Source: Alphaproteobacteria bacterium
Lineage (GTDB): Bacteria; Pseudomonadota; Alphaproteobacteria; GCA-2731375
Direction of reading: 5' to 3'
Assembly: GCA_030746635.1 (NCBI GenBank)
Contig: JASLMH010000016.1
Span: 1 to 42,710, forward strand
Length of the DNA stretch: 42,710 nt
This document shows, one piece after another, positions 8,326 to 16,030 of the stretch (its first letter is position 1; every line of letters begins with the position of its first letter). Under the pieces are notes generated by a model. That model had not been told where the DNA came from. It saw nothing but the letters and a program-made list of their open reading frames with translations, and did no database searches. A program made the position numbers and the translations under genes.

Positions 8326-9233
8326 CGGCCCGCCGCCCGCGCCTTGGCCTGCGCCCGATCGCGCAGCTTGGCATATTGTTCACTGAATTCGGGGCGTTCC
8401 TGCTGGTGCAGGACGCCGAGCACAAACCGTATGTCCTGTTCGCCCCCTTCGCTGTAGACCGGGGTGCCGAAGCGTTCCTCCTCCGGGATGGCGGCGGAAT
8501 TGAAGGCCGAGTTCTCACGGTAGAAATTGATCATGTCGATGGCCTCAGGCATGCCGTTGCGGCGGCCCCAGAAGACATGGCAATGCTGCAGCACCTCGAC
8601 AAAGGCGAAGCCCTTCCAGGCGATGGCCTGGGCCAGGGTCTTGGTCAGGTGCACCGGATGGGCGACCGTGCTGCGGGCGACAAAGGTGGCGCCGGCACCG
8701 ATGGCCAGTTTGCAGGGGTCGAAGGGGTCTTCCGGCATCCCTTGCGGCGAGGTCGCGGTTCGGCTGCCGCGCGGCGTGGTCGGCGCGAACTGGCCGCCGG
8801 TGTCGCCGAAGCCGAAATTGTTGAAGCAGATGGCCGTGATATCGATATTGCGGCGGGCGGCGTGGATGAAGTGGTTGCCGCCGATCGCCAGCAAATCGCC
8901 GTCGCCCTGCAGCGTCAGCACGGTCAGTTCCGGGCGCGCCAGTTTCATGCCGGTCGCCACCGCGCAACCACGCCCGTGCGAGCCGTGCACATGGCTGCTT
9001 TTCAGGTAATGCGCCATGATCGAATAACAGCCGCTGCCGCCGGCGCTGGCGACCTGGCTGATATCCAGTTGCAGCCGGTGGAAGGCCCGCATCAGGGCGC
9101 TTTGCGCCATGCCCAGGCCGCATCCGGGGCAGTAGCGGAAGTTACCTTCGGGAACCTCGCCGTATTGCTCGATCAAATCGTCCAGCGGGATCATCGGGTC
9201 CGGCTTGCCGGCGACATCCTGGCGGGCGGTCAT
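8322..9233 (-). CDS. 2-oxoacid:ferredoxin oxidoreductase, beta (TPP-binding) subunit
   Basis: This 303-residue subunit carries the thiamine pyrophosphate and FeS elements. FRYCPGCGLG holds the first cysteines, SHVHGSHGRG the TPP contacts, and LQGDGDLLAIGGNHFIHAARRNIDITAICFNN the GDG...NN metal/TPP motif. VEVLQHCHVFWGRRNG supplies a further conserved Cys. It should carry the TPP site and the proximal [4Fe-4S] cluster. ATGA overlaps join it to the alpha gene upstream and the gamma gene downstream, implying a fixed subunit ratio. Such enzymes are usually oxygen-sensitive, although tolerant versions occur in aerobic proteobacteria. Confidence 0.93.
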   Translation of the reverse strand: MTARQDVAGKPDPMIPLDDLIEQYGEVPEGNFRYCPGCGLGMAQSALMRAFHRLQLDISQVASAGGSGCYSIMAHYLKSSHVHGSHGRGCAVATGMKLARPELTVLTLQGDGDLLAIGGNHFIHAARRNIDITAICFNNFGFGDTGGQFAPTTPRGSRTATSPQGMPEDPFDPCKLAIGAGATFVARSTVAHPVHLTKTLAQAIAWKGFAFVEVLQHCHVFWGRRNGMPEAIDMINFYRENSAFNSAAIPEEERFGTPVYSEGGEQDIRFVLGVLHQQERPEFSEQYAKLRDRAQAKARAAGR

Positions 9234-10387
9234 TGCAACACCTCTTCGGTCTTGGCGACGATCTGGTCCGGGGTGATGAAACTGCTGTCCACGTGGTTGA
9301 TGCCAACCACCGGAATGTCGGCACCGGCCAGGGCGTTGACCACCAGCATGCGGGCCTGGCCCAAGTTCATTTCCGGCACCACCACGGCGCGGGCCTTGGC
9401 GCAGGCGGCGCGCACCGCGTCCTCGGGAAACGGCCAGATGGTGATCAGGCGCAACACGCCGGCCTTGATGCCCCGCGCCCGTGCCTTGGCGGCGGCGGCC
9501 ATGGCCGACCGCGCCTGGGTGCCGAAGGCGATGTAGACGACCTCGGCATCGTCCAGCATCAGCTCCTCGGTCATGGTGATCTCGTCCTTTCGGGCGAGGA
9601 TCTTTTCATGCAGGCGGCGGATGGTGAAATCCTGGGCGCCCTCCTTCATGCCGAGGATGCTGCCGTCGCCGCCGCCGATCGGCTGGATGCCGACGGTGTT
9701 GACGATGGTCTTGTAGCCGGAGCCGAAATCGGCGATCGGCGGTATGTCGGTGCGCAGGTTGGCCGCATAGGCGCCGCGATAGTCGGCCGGCGGCAGGGTT
9801 GGCCGCGGCCGCTCGACCTTTTCCACTTCGTCGTAGTCATCGGGCAGGTCGACCACCGCCCGCTGCAACCCCAACAGCCCTTCGCCCAGGACCAGCACGA
9901 CGGTGCGCAACTGTTCCGACAGGTTGACCGCCTTGACGGTCAGCCAGAAGGCTTCCTCGACGGTCGACGGGCTGAGGGCCACGGCGGGGCATTCGCCGTT
10001 CGGACCATACCGCGACTGCATGATCTCCATCTGGCCGGACCGGGTGGCGTTGCCGATGCCGGGCCCGGCCCGCTGGACGTTGATCACCACGGCGGGGATC
10101 TCCGCCACGATGGCCTGGCCCAGTTCATTCTGGATCAGGGCCATGCCGGGTCCGGCCGAGGCGGTGACGCTTTTGACCCCGGTCGCCGAGGCGCCGATCA
10201 CCGCGTTCATGCTGCCCAGTTCATCCTCCATCTGCACATAGGTGCCGCCCACCTCGGGCATCCGCTGGGACATGAACTCGGCCACTTCGGTCGCCGGCGT
10301 GATCGGATAGCCGGCATAGAACCGCGCCCCGGCGGCGATCGCGCCTTCACAGAACGCCTGATTGCCGAACAACAGTTGCTTGCTCAT
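9230..10387 (-). CDS. 2-oxoacid:ferredoxin oxidoreductase, alpha subunit
   Basis: This 385-residue subunit has the pyrimidine-binding domain (GNQAFCEGAIAAGARFYAGYPITPATEVAEFM, then MEDELGSMNAVIGASATG), the middle QRAGPGIGNATRSGQ segment and a C-terminal transketolase-like domain (YIAFGTQARSA, LRLITIWPFPEDAV, VPEMNLGQ). It matches the VorB/KorA architecture, with no gamma-delta fusion. I start at the ATG at 10387; the track's longer ORF adds 56 implausible residues. The stop of the ferredoxin gene overlaps this start, and this gene's stop overlaps the beta start, so all four genes are translationally coupled. Confidence 0.93.
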   Translation of the reverse strand: MSKQLLFGNQAFCEGAIAAGARFYAGYPITPATEVAEFMSQRMPEVGGTYVQMEDELGSMNAVIGASATGVKSVTASAGPGMALIQNELGQAIVAEIPAVVINVQRAGPGIGNATRSGQMEIMQSRYGPNGECPAVALSPSTVEEAFWLTVKAVNLSEQLRTVVLVLGEGLLGLQRAVVDLPDDYDEVEKVERPRPTLPPADYRGAYAANLRTDIPPIADFGSGYKTIVNTVGIQPIGGGDGSILGMKEGAQDFTIRRLHEKILARKDEITMTEELMLDDAEVVYIAFGTQARSAMAAAAKARARGIKAGVLRLITIWPFPEDAVRAACAKARAVVVPEMNLGQARMLVVNALAGADIPVVGINHVDSSFITPDQIVAKTEEVLQ

Positions 10388-10614
10388 GACACCGCCTCGG
10401 TGGCTGGCGCCGTTTCCTGCCGCAAAACGATGGCGAAATCCGGACACAGCCATTCGCACAGGCGGCAGCCGGTACAGGCGCCGATGTCCTCGACCACCGC
10501 CTTGTTCAGGGGTGGGCGGAAGCCCAGCACCTTGGTATGGCAAATCTCCCAACACACGGCGCAGGCGCGGCAGCGCCCCTCGTTGATCTCCAGGCTGTAG
10601 GTTCGACGCGGCAA
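10384..10614 (-). CDS. 2x[4Fe-4S] ferredoxin (delta) subunit of 2-oxoacid oxidoreductase
   Basis: This small protein has two complete [4Fe-4S] sites, CRACAVCWEICH and CTGCRLCEWLCP. It should pass electrons from the oxidoreductase core to soluble ferredoxin. It is first in the operon and its stop overlaps the alpha start. The start is uncertain. I prefer TTG at 10614 (LPRRTYSLEI..., 76 residues), because GGAG lies just upstream and a TATGAT-like -10 box is at 10647-10642. ATG at 10683 would add 23 residues without a visible ribosome site. ATG at 10734 would run into the divergent gene. Confidence 0.85.
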   Translation of the reverse strand: MPRRTYSLEINEGRCRACAVCWEICHTKVLGFRPPLNKAVVEDIGACTGCRLCEWLCPDFAIVLRQETAPATEAVS

Positions 10615-10720
10615 ATCGCTCTCCACATGAAGGTTTGGACCATCATAGCAAGCCGCGACGCCGTTGCTCCGAAAACCGTGCATATGGTCTGATAGAGAGC
10701 GTGGTGTCTGGGAGGCGGGG

Positions 10721-11617
10721 ATGGCTGACGGCATTTCTCGGGATCAGGCCAAGGCATGGTGGCTGCGTTGCGTCAGTTGTTCCGAGGCCTCGACGACTTT
10801 GATCAACCGAACCGCCGGTGCCGAGGCGCCGCTGCTGGAACAGGCCGCGCACCTGTTTTCCGGCGGCTTCATGCACCAGGGCCAGGCCTGCGGCCACTTG
10901 TGGGGGGCGGCCCTGGCGGCGGGGATCAGGGCGGCCGAAACGTCCAGGGACGAACACATCCGGTCGGCCGCGACGCTGCATGCCGCCATCCGGCTGGCCG
11001 AGCGCTTTTCCGATGACGGCTGGGCCTTCAGCTGCCGCGAGAACATCGGCGCCGATCTGACGTCCCTGAACGGCCGGCTGCGATATCTCCGATCCGACAA
11101 ACCGCGCGCCTGCGGTCGAAAGGCCCTCGCCTGGGCCTCGGACGCCGACGCCGCCATCGACGCCGCCCTGGCCGAGTTCGATCCCGATGCCGTCGATAAG
11201 CCATGCGCCAACTGCGCCGTCGAATGCCTGCGCGGGATCGCCGCGCCGGCCGAGGTGCCGGCGGACGATCGTTGCGTCGTCGCCGGCCTGGCGGGCGGGC
11301 TCGGGCTGACGGGTAACGTCTGCGCGGCGATCTCGGTCGGCGTTTTCGCCCTTTCCCTCCGGCACTATGCCGATCGAGGGAATCGGCCGCGCGATGGCAT
11401 GTTGCGAGCCGCGATCCAGGAACTGGATCTGATCGACCTTGGTTTGCGGCGACGCCCCCGGCGATTGCTCGGCGACTTCGCGGCCCGGTTCGGCGGCCTG
11501 CGCTGCGTCGATATCGTCGGTCGCCGGTTCGACGGCATCGATGACCACACCCGCCATGTCGCGGACGGCGGCTGCCAGGAGGTCATCGGGTTCGTGGCGG
11601 ATTGGTTCCACGCCTGA
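10721..11617 (+). CDS. Duplicated C-GCAxxG-C-C family protein
   Basis: This 298-residue protein appears to contain two tandem copies, each of roughly 145 residues, of the C-GCAxxG-C-C (putative redox-active) domain. In copy one I see CVSCSEA, the GQACGHLWGAALAAG box, FSCRENIG and ACGRKA. In copy two I see CANCAVECL, GNVCAAISVG, FGGLRCVDIVG and DGGCQEVIG. The canonical GCAxxG box is degenerate in both. The start is the ATG at 10721 after GGGAGGCGGGG. It is divergent from the oxidoreductase operon, with about 100 bp between the preferred starts, which hints at shared control. Family function is unknown; a thiol or metal-cluster redox role is inferred from the conserved cysteines. The large minus-strand ORF across the same region is a shadow. 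Confidence 0.7.
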   Translation: MADGISRDQAKAWWLRCVSCSEASTTLINRTAGAEAPLLEQAAHLFSGGFMHQGQACGHLWGAALAAGIRAAETSRDEHIRSAATLHAAIRLAERFSDDGWAFSCRENIGADLTSLNGRLRYLRSDKPRACGRKALAWASDADAAIDAALAEFDPDAVDKPCANCAVECLRGIAAPAEVPADDRCVVAGLAGGLGLTGNVCAAISVGVFALSLRHYADRGNRPRDGMLRAAIQELDLIDLGLRRRPRRLLGDFAARFGGLRCVDIVGRRFDGIDDHTRHVADGGCQEVIGFVADWFHA

Positions 11618-11633
11618 CGGTCAAGCCATTGGT

Positions 11634-12569
11634 TTAGGCCTGCACGGCTCCGGCGTCCTCGATGGCCCGCATGATGGCGATCAGGCAGTCGTCGCGCTGG
11701 CGTTCCAACTCGCGGACCGATCGCCCGCCGGCCTGCGCCTCGGTGCCGGCGATCAGCCGGTCGGCCAGGGCGTTGGTCAGTTCCGGCGCCGCCAACCGGG
11801 TCCAGGGCAACTGCAGGGCCGGTCCGAACTGTTCCAGCGTGTGGCGCATGCCGCCGGCACCGCCGGCCAGGTGGAAGCCCAGACAGGCGCCCAGGAAGGC
11901 CCAGCGCAGGCCCGGGCCGTGGACGATGGCCCGGTCTATCTCCTCGGTGGTGGCGATGCCGTCGTTGACCAGGTGCAGGGCCTCGCGCCACAGCGCTTCC
12001 TGCAGGCGGTCGGAGATATAACCCTCGATTTCCCGGCGGACCCGCAGGGGGTGCATGCCGATGGCCCCATAGAAGGCCTCGGCCCGCCCCAGCGCCTCGG
12101 CCGACGTGCGCTTGCCGCCGACCACCTCGACCAGCGGCAGCAGGTAGACCGGGTTGAAGGGGTGGCCGATCAGCACCCTCTCGGGCCCGACGCAGTCGGC
12201 CTGTAGGCGGCTGGGCAGAAGGCCGGACGAGCTGGAGGCGATGATCGCGCCGGGCCGGGCCGCCCGGCTGATCCGGGCGAGGAGGTCGCGTTTCAAATCC
12301 TCCCGTTCGGGGGCACTCTCCTGGATGAAGTCCACCTCCGCGACCGCCCTTTCCAGGTCGTCGGAGAATTCGAGACGGCCCGCCGCCACCCCGGTCGGCA
12401 GCTTGTTCAACGCCGCCGCCGCGTTCGCCAGCATCTCGTGCAGCATCGCCTCGGCCCCGGGCGCCGGGTCGGTGGCGACCACATCGATGCCGTGATGGAG
12501 AAACCGGGCCGCCCAGCCGGCGCCGATCACCCCGGTCCCGACCAGACCGACCCTGCCGATATCGCCCAC
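11634..12569 (-). CDS. L-carnitine dehydrogenase-like 3-hydroxyacyl-CoA dehydrogenase family protein
   Basis: This 311-residue NAD-dependent dehydrogenase has a Rossmann start (VGLVGTGVIGAGWAARFLHHG), the catalytic His in LIGHPFNPVYLLPLVEVVGG, and a helical C-terminal domain with EGYISDRLQEALWREALHLVNDGIAT. This profile resembles L-carnitine dehydrogenase (L-carnitine to 3-dehydrocarnitine) and lambda-crystallin more than beta-oxidation enzymes. The BKACE gene lies 14 bp upstream on the same strand, which supports the carnitine reading, since BKACE can cleave 3-dehydrocarnitine. The thioesterase domain fused in some homologues is absent. Alternatives are other beta-hydroxy acid dehydrogenases. 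Confidence 0.85.
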   Translation of the reverse strand: MGDIGRVGLVGTGVIGAGWAARFLHHGIDVVATDPAPGAEAMLHEMLANAAAALNKLPTGVAAGRLEFSDDLERAVAEVDFIQESAPEREDLKRDLLARISRAARPGAIIASSSSGLLPSRLQADCVGPERVLIGHPFNPVYLLPLVEVVGGKRTSAEALGRAEAFYGAIGMHPLRVRREIEGYISDRLQEALWREALHLVNDGIATTEEIDRAIVHGPGLRWAFLGACLGFHLAGGAGGMRHTLEQFGPALQLPWTRLAAPELTNALADRLIAGTEAQAGGRSVRELERQRDDCLIAIMRAIEDAGAVQA

Positions 12570-12583
12570 CTAGCTGTCCCCGC

Positions 12584-13474
12584 TTAGGCCGGCTGGCGAA
12601 GGCCGAGGCTGGCCCGTGCCTCGGCCGGGGTCTGCACCATGCCGCCCAGGCGCTCGACGATGCCGACGGCGCGTTCGACCAGGCTGGCGTTGCTGGCATG
12701 GACACCCTTGTCCAGATACAGGTTATCCTCCAGCCCGACCCGGACGTGGCCGCCCAGCAGCATGGCCTGGGCGACCATCGGCATCTGCATCCGGCCGAGC
12801 CCGAAGCCGGCCCAGATCGCGCCGGCGGGCAGGTTGTCGACCATCGCTTTCATGGTCTGGGTGTTGGCCTCGGCGCCATAGGGGATGCCGAGGCAGAGCT
12901 GATACAGCGGCGGTGGATCGAGCAGTCCCTCGTCAAGCAGTTGCTTGGCGAACCAGAGATGTCCGAAATCGAACACCTCGACCTCCGGCTTGACGCCGAG
13001 CTTCTGCACGCCCCTGGCCATGGCCCGCAGCATGTCGACCGAGTTGGTCATGATGTAGTTGCCCTCGCCGAAGTTCATGGTGCCGCAATCGATGGTGCAA
13101 ATCTCCGGCAACAGTTCACCGACGTGCTCGAGCCGGGTCTCGGCGTCGGCCATGTCGGTCGCCGGGCCCAGGCTCAGCGGCTCGTCCGGCGGACCGAGAA
13201 AGATATCGCCGCCCATGCCGGTGGTCAGGTTCAGGACCACGTCGGTGCCGCTGTCGCGGATGCGTCCGACCACGTCCCGGTACAAGGCCGGGTCGCGGCT
13301 GCCCTGGCCGGTCGCCGGGTCACGCACGTGGACATGGGCGATGGCGGCCCCGGCCCTGGCCGCCTCGACGGCGGCGGTGGCGATTTGCTCGGGCGTGACC
13401 GGGATGTCGGGATGCTTGTCGACGGTATCGGCGGCGCCGGTGACGGCACAGGTGATGATGACGTTTCGGTTCAT
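12584..13474 (-). CDS. BKACE family beta-keto acid cleavage enzyme (3-keto-5-aminohexanoate/dehydrocarnitine type)
   Basis: This 296-residue TIM-barrel Zn enzyme of the DUF849 family starts [11 protein letters not shown], carries the metal ligands in [11 protein letters not shown] (His47 and His49) and has [21 protein letters not shown] and [14 protein letters not shown], the last holding the catalytic Glu. BKACEs condense a beta-keto acid with acetyl-CoA and release acetoacetate plus a new CoA ester. Beside a carnitine-dehydrogenase-like gene, the likely substrate is 3-dehydrocarnitine, giving betainyl-CoA. The betainyl-CoA thioesterase expected in that pathway is not in the window. Substrate assignment is inference; the family is clear. 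Confidence 0.9.
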   Translation of the reverse strand: MNRNVIITCAVTGAADTVDKHPDIPVTPEQIATAAVEAARAGAAIAHVHVRDPATGQGSRDPALYRDVVGRIRDSGTDVVLNLTTGMGGDIFLGPPDEPLSLGPATDMADAETRLEHVGELLPEICTIDCGTMNFGEGNYIMTNSVDMLRAMARGVQKLGVKPEVEVFDFGHLWFAKQLLDEGLLDPPPLYQLCLGIPYGAEANTQTMKAMVDNLPAGAIWAGFGLGRMQMPMVAQAMLLGGHVRVGLEDNLYLDKGVHASNASLVERAVGIVERLGGMVQTPAEARASLGLRQPA

Positions 13475-13536
13475 GGCTGCCCCCTTGGCTTGGGTTCGCG
13501 ACTATCCATGGCGGTGGTCCCCGATCCGGACACGGC

Positions 13537-14319
13537 TCAAGGTCCGCCCAGGGTTTCGGTGTGCCCGTCGACGGCGATGACCTGGCCGCTGATCCTGACA
13601 CCGGCGTCGGAGGCCAGAAACACCGCCAAGGCGGCGATGTCGTCGCCGGGTATGAAGGTCCGCAGCGAACTGGTCCGCAGGTAATTGTCGCGGATCGCTT
13701 CCTCGTCAATTCCGCCGGCCTCGGCTTCGGCGGCGACCACCCGGTCCATGCGGTCGCCTTCGACGGCGCCCGGCGCGATGGCGTTGACGCGGATGCCGAA
13801 GGGCCCGGCTTCCATGGCCAGGCTCTTGGTCAGGCCGACCACCGCCCACTTGGCGGCGGCGTAGGGCGTGCGCATGGGGAAGCCCATGACGCCGGCGGTC
13901 GAGGCGATGTTGATGATGCAGTCGGCGCCCTGCGCCTTCATCGCCGGCAGGGCCTGGCGCAGGCACAGGAAGCCGCCGTCGAGGTTGACCGCCAGGCAGC
14001 GCCGCCAGTCCTCGGGCGAGACCTCCTCGATCGGCGCCGTCGGGCCGGCGATCCCGGCGTTGTTGACCAGCACGTCGAGGCCGCCCAGGGCGCCCTCGAC
14101 CTCGGCGAACAGGGTTCTCACCTGGTCAATGTCGGCGACGTCCGCCACCACCCCGGTGATGGCCGGCTGTTCCGCCAGCACCGCCCCGACGGCCGCCGGG
14201 TCGATGTCGCAAACCACCACTTGCGCGCCGAGACGGCCATAGGCCGTGGCGATGGCGCGGCCGATGCCGCCGCCGCCGGCGGTGACCAGAACCCGTTTGC
14301 CCTCCAGTCCGTCGGCCAT
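13537..14319 (-). CDS. SDR family NAD(P)-dependent oxidoreductase
   Basis: This 260-residue classical short-chain dehydrogenase has TAGGGGIG (about 13-20) for cofactor binding, VVCDID with the Asp that favours NAD(H), DVLVNNAGIAGP, the catalytic Ser in IINIASTAG and the YAAAK catalytic pair. It ends with the SGQVIAVDGHTETLGG tail. I start at the ATG at 14319 (MADGLEGKRV) after GGGACGGGC; the longer ORF start is not conserved-looking. It lies 62 bp upstream of BKACE on the same strand and probably heads the same operon, so it may act on a hydroxy acid in that pathway. Substrate unknown. Confidence 0.9.
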   Translation of the reverse strand: MADGLEGKRVLVTAGGGGIGRAIATAYGRLGAQVVVCDIDPAAVGAVLAEQPAITGVVADVADIDQVRTLFAEVEGALGGLDVLVNNAGIAGPTAPIEEVSPEDWRRCLAVNLDGGFLCLRQALPAMKAQGADCIINIASTAGVMGFPMRTPYAAAKWAVVGLTKSLAMEAGPFGIRVNAIAPGAVEGDRMDRVVAAEAEAGGIDEEAIRDNYLRTSSLRTFIPGDDIAALAVFLASDAGVRISGQVIAVDGHTETLGGP

Positions 14320-14490
14320 GCCCGTCCCACCCGATCCGCGTGGCTGCCGCAACCGATGGCTCCGGCCGGACATGCCGTCCCGGGCCGTTTCCCGGAACCG
14401 ATAGTGTCGGGATGTCGGTCAAGAAACAATAGCCGGCGAGGCACGCGGTTCACACCCGAGTCCAAGCGTCGATACGAAGGCGGTCGGCGG

Positions 14491-14673
14491 CTATTTCCGG
14501 TACAGGCTGAACTTGCCGTCCTTGCCGGAAAACAACCCCGGTCCAGGCTGGATCTGATCGCCTTGCGTGTAGTTGAACGGTTTGGCCGTGCCGCAAGCCG
14601 CCAGCACCGATGCCAAGGCGGCGACCATCAGCGCCGAACGGAAATGCCGTTTCATGGCCTTGAGTGGTTTCAT
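14491..14673 (-). CDS. Small lipoprotein
   Basis: This 60-residue protein has a basic N-terminus, a hydrophobic stretch and a clear lipobox (ASVLAACG), so it should be lipidated at Cys27 and anchored to a membrane. The mature part is about 34 residues and ends PGPGLFSGKDGKFSLYRK, which looks like the conserved tail of short alphaproteobacterial lipoproteins of unknown function. It lies 15 bp after the porin gene on the same strand, so the two are probably co-transcribed. An internal ATG (MKRHFRSALM) is an alternative start; the first ATG has the better GGCGGGG spacing. The gap 14320-14490 upstream of the SDR shows nothing else. Confidence 0.7.
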   Translation of the reverse strand: MKPLKAMKRHFRSALMVAALASVLAACGTAKPFNYTQGDQIQPGPGLFSGKDGKFSLYRK

Positions 14674-14688
14674 GCCATCGACCCCGCC

Positions 14689-15873
14689 TTAGAATTTCAC
14701 CCGCGTGCCGACAATGGCGGCCTGCACCTCGTCGAACGCCGTGCCGGGGCGGTCAAGATCATGGTTGCGCACGCCGGCATAGAATTGCGTGCCGAATTCG
14801 GAGAGGTTCTGCACCGCGAACATGCCATAGGAGGTTGCCTCGTCTCCCGTCGCGGCGACGTCCTCGGCCTGCATGTAGTCGATCGAAAACGCCGTCTTGC
14901 CGCTCGCGAGCAGGTCGGCGAGATAGCCGATCTTGCCGTAGTGGAAGTTGGCATCGGCGCGGCCGGCCACTTCCAGGCTCCGCGTGCCGGCGGCGAAGGT
15001 GCCGTTGAGGCCGCTTCGGTGCAGCAGCGACAGTGAGCCGGAAACCTGACCGTCGAACCGGTTGATGTCCGAGCCATCGGCATAGGCGATGGCCGCCGCG
15101 GTCTTGATGCCCAGCTTCTCGTAGTCGGCCGCGTAGCGCAGCGCCGCATCCCAGCCGCCGCCTGAAATGTGCGAGGTCGAGGCCGTAAGGCCGGCAAACT
15201 TCGGCGTGTCATAACGGATGCGGTCATCGCGGCTGAGGCCGTCGAGATTGCTGAAGACCTGGTTGATCCTCGGATTCACCCCGGCGACGATCGGCGCGTT
15301 GGCCTGGAAGAACAGGCCGCCCGCCATGTCGGCGATGCCCGAATAGCCGATCACCGAAGTGCCGGAAAGATCGACTTCCGAGGTGCCGTTGGAGGCCGTG
15401 TCGCCCTGCCCGACCCACAGGCGCCCAAGCCGCTTGCTGTCGAAGAATACTTCCAGCTTGCGCTCGGTGAAGCTGGCCCCGCCAAGGCCGTTGTCGGTCA
15501 TCTGGTTGATCGCGGCGGTCGAATTGGACTCCATCTGCACTTCGATCTGGGCGCCGATGGCAACATCGTCGGTCACCTGACCCTTGCCGACCATGCGGAC
15601 GCGGGTGGACGAATTGTCGTTGTCGACGTGCAGAACGTCGGAGGTATCGCCATCGTCGTAGTAGAGGATGCCGCGATTGATCTGACCCGACAGGCTGAGG
15701 AAAATCCGTTCCTGACCCGAGGTTACGGTCTTGGCCGGGGCCTTCGCGGCGGTCGTGGCGGTCGATTTCGCCGACAGGGCGTCGACCCTGTGCTTGAGGG
15801 ACTCGAGGGCCTTGGATTTCGATCGCGACCAATTCGTGCGTGTTTCGGTTCTCACGGCCAATACCAAGTTCAA
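14689..15873 (-). CDS. Porin, signal peptide missing (likely 5'-truncated)
   Basis: The 394-residue frame has the alphaproteobacterial porin layout. A short coiled-coil segment (ALESLKHRVDALSAK, about 23-37) is followed by an Ala/Thr linker and then a long beta-barrel rich in amphipathic strands (IFLSLSGQINRGILYYDD, VGQGDTASNGTSEVDLSG). It ends in the C-terminal Phe (VGTRVKF) needed for outer-membrane assembly. It would form a diffusion channel. The N-terminus, however, is a TTG-started MNLVLAVRTETRTN with no usable Sec signal in any of the three frames. A dispersed repeat begins about 20 bp upstream. The 5' end was probably lost or replaced, so the product may not be exported. The barrel frame itself is intact. 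Confidence 0.75.
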   Translation of the reverse strand: MNLVLAVRTETRTNWSRSKSKALESLKHRVDALSAKSTATTAAKAPAKTVTSGQERIFLSLSGQINRGILYYDDGDTSDVLHVDNDNSSTRVRMVGKGQVTDDVAIGAQIEVQMESNSTAAINQMTDNGLGGASFTERKLEVFFDSKRLGRLWVGQGDTASNGTSEVDLSGTSVIGYSGIADMAGGLFFQANAPIVAGVNPRINQVFSNLDGLSRDDRIRYDTPKFAGLTASTSHISGGGWDAALRYAADYEKLGIKTAAAIAYADGSDINRFDGQVSGSLSLLHRSGLNGTFAAGTRSLEVAGRADANFHYGKIGYLADLLASGKTAFSIDYMQAEDVAATGDEATSYGMFAVQNLSEFGTQFYAGVRNHDLDRPGTAFDEVQAAIVGTRVKF

Positions 15874-15890
15874 GAAAGAGTGACGTATCG

Positions 15891-15990
15891 ACGTCCTTCG
15901 AGACGCGCCTTCGGCGCTCCTCAGGATGAGGAAAGCCGTGCATTTTCAATAGCTTATCCTCATGCCGGGGCGCGCGCGACGCCCGGTTCG
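15891..15990. repeat. Dispersed alphaproteobacterial palindromic intergenic repeat
   Basis: The segment carries GTCCTTCGAGACGCG, a GCGCC-TTC-GGCGC hairpin and CTCCTCAGGATGAGG. I recognise this as a common intergenic repeat of alphaproteobacteria; its minus-strand translation gives the familiar PHPEERRRRVSKD. A second part starts TATCCTCATGCCGGGGCG, and ATGAGGA (15926-15932) pairs with TCCTCAT (15958-15964). It sits between the damaged 5' end of the porin gene and the end of the dihydropyrimidinase gene. Exact boundaries are uncertain. Confidence 0.6.
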
Positions 15991-16030
15991 AAGCATGCCT
16001 ACAGGTTCGTCCTACCTATGATGCGGTGCG

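Noticed and set aside
10643-11611. 322-residue minus-strand ORF
   Set aside because: It is antisense to the C-GCAxxG-C-C gene, lacks recognisable motifs and is Ala/Gly/Arg-rich like a high-GC shadow frame.
15224-15949. 241-residue ORF starting MKMHGFPHPEERRRRVSKD
   Set aside because: Its start is only the translation of the dispersed repeat, and the rest is an alternate frame of the porin gene.
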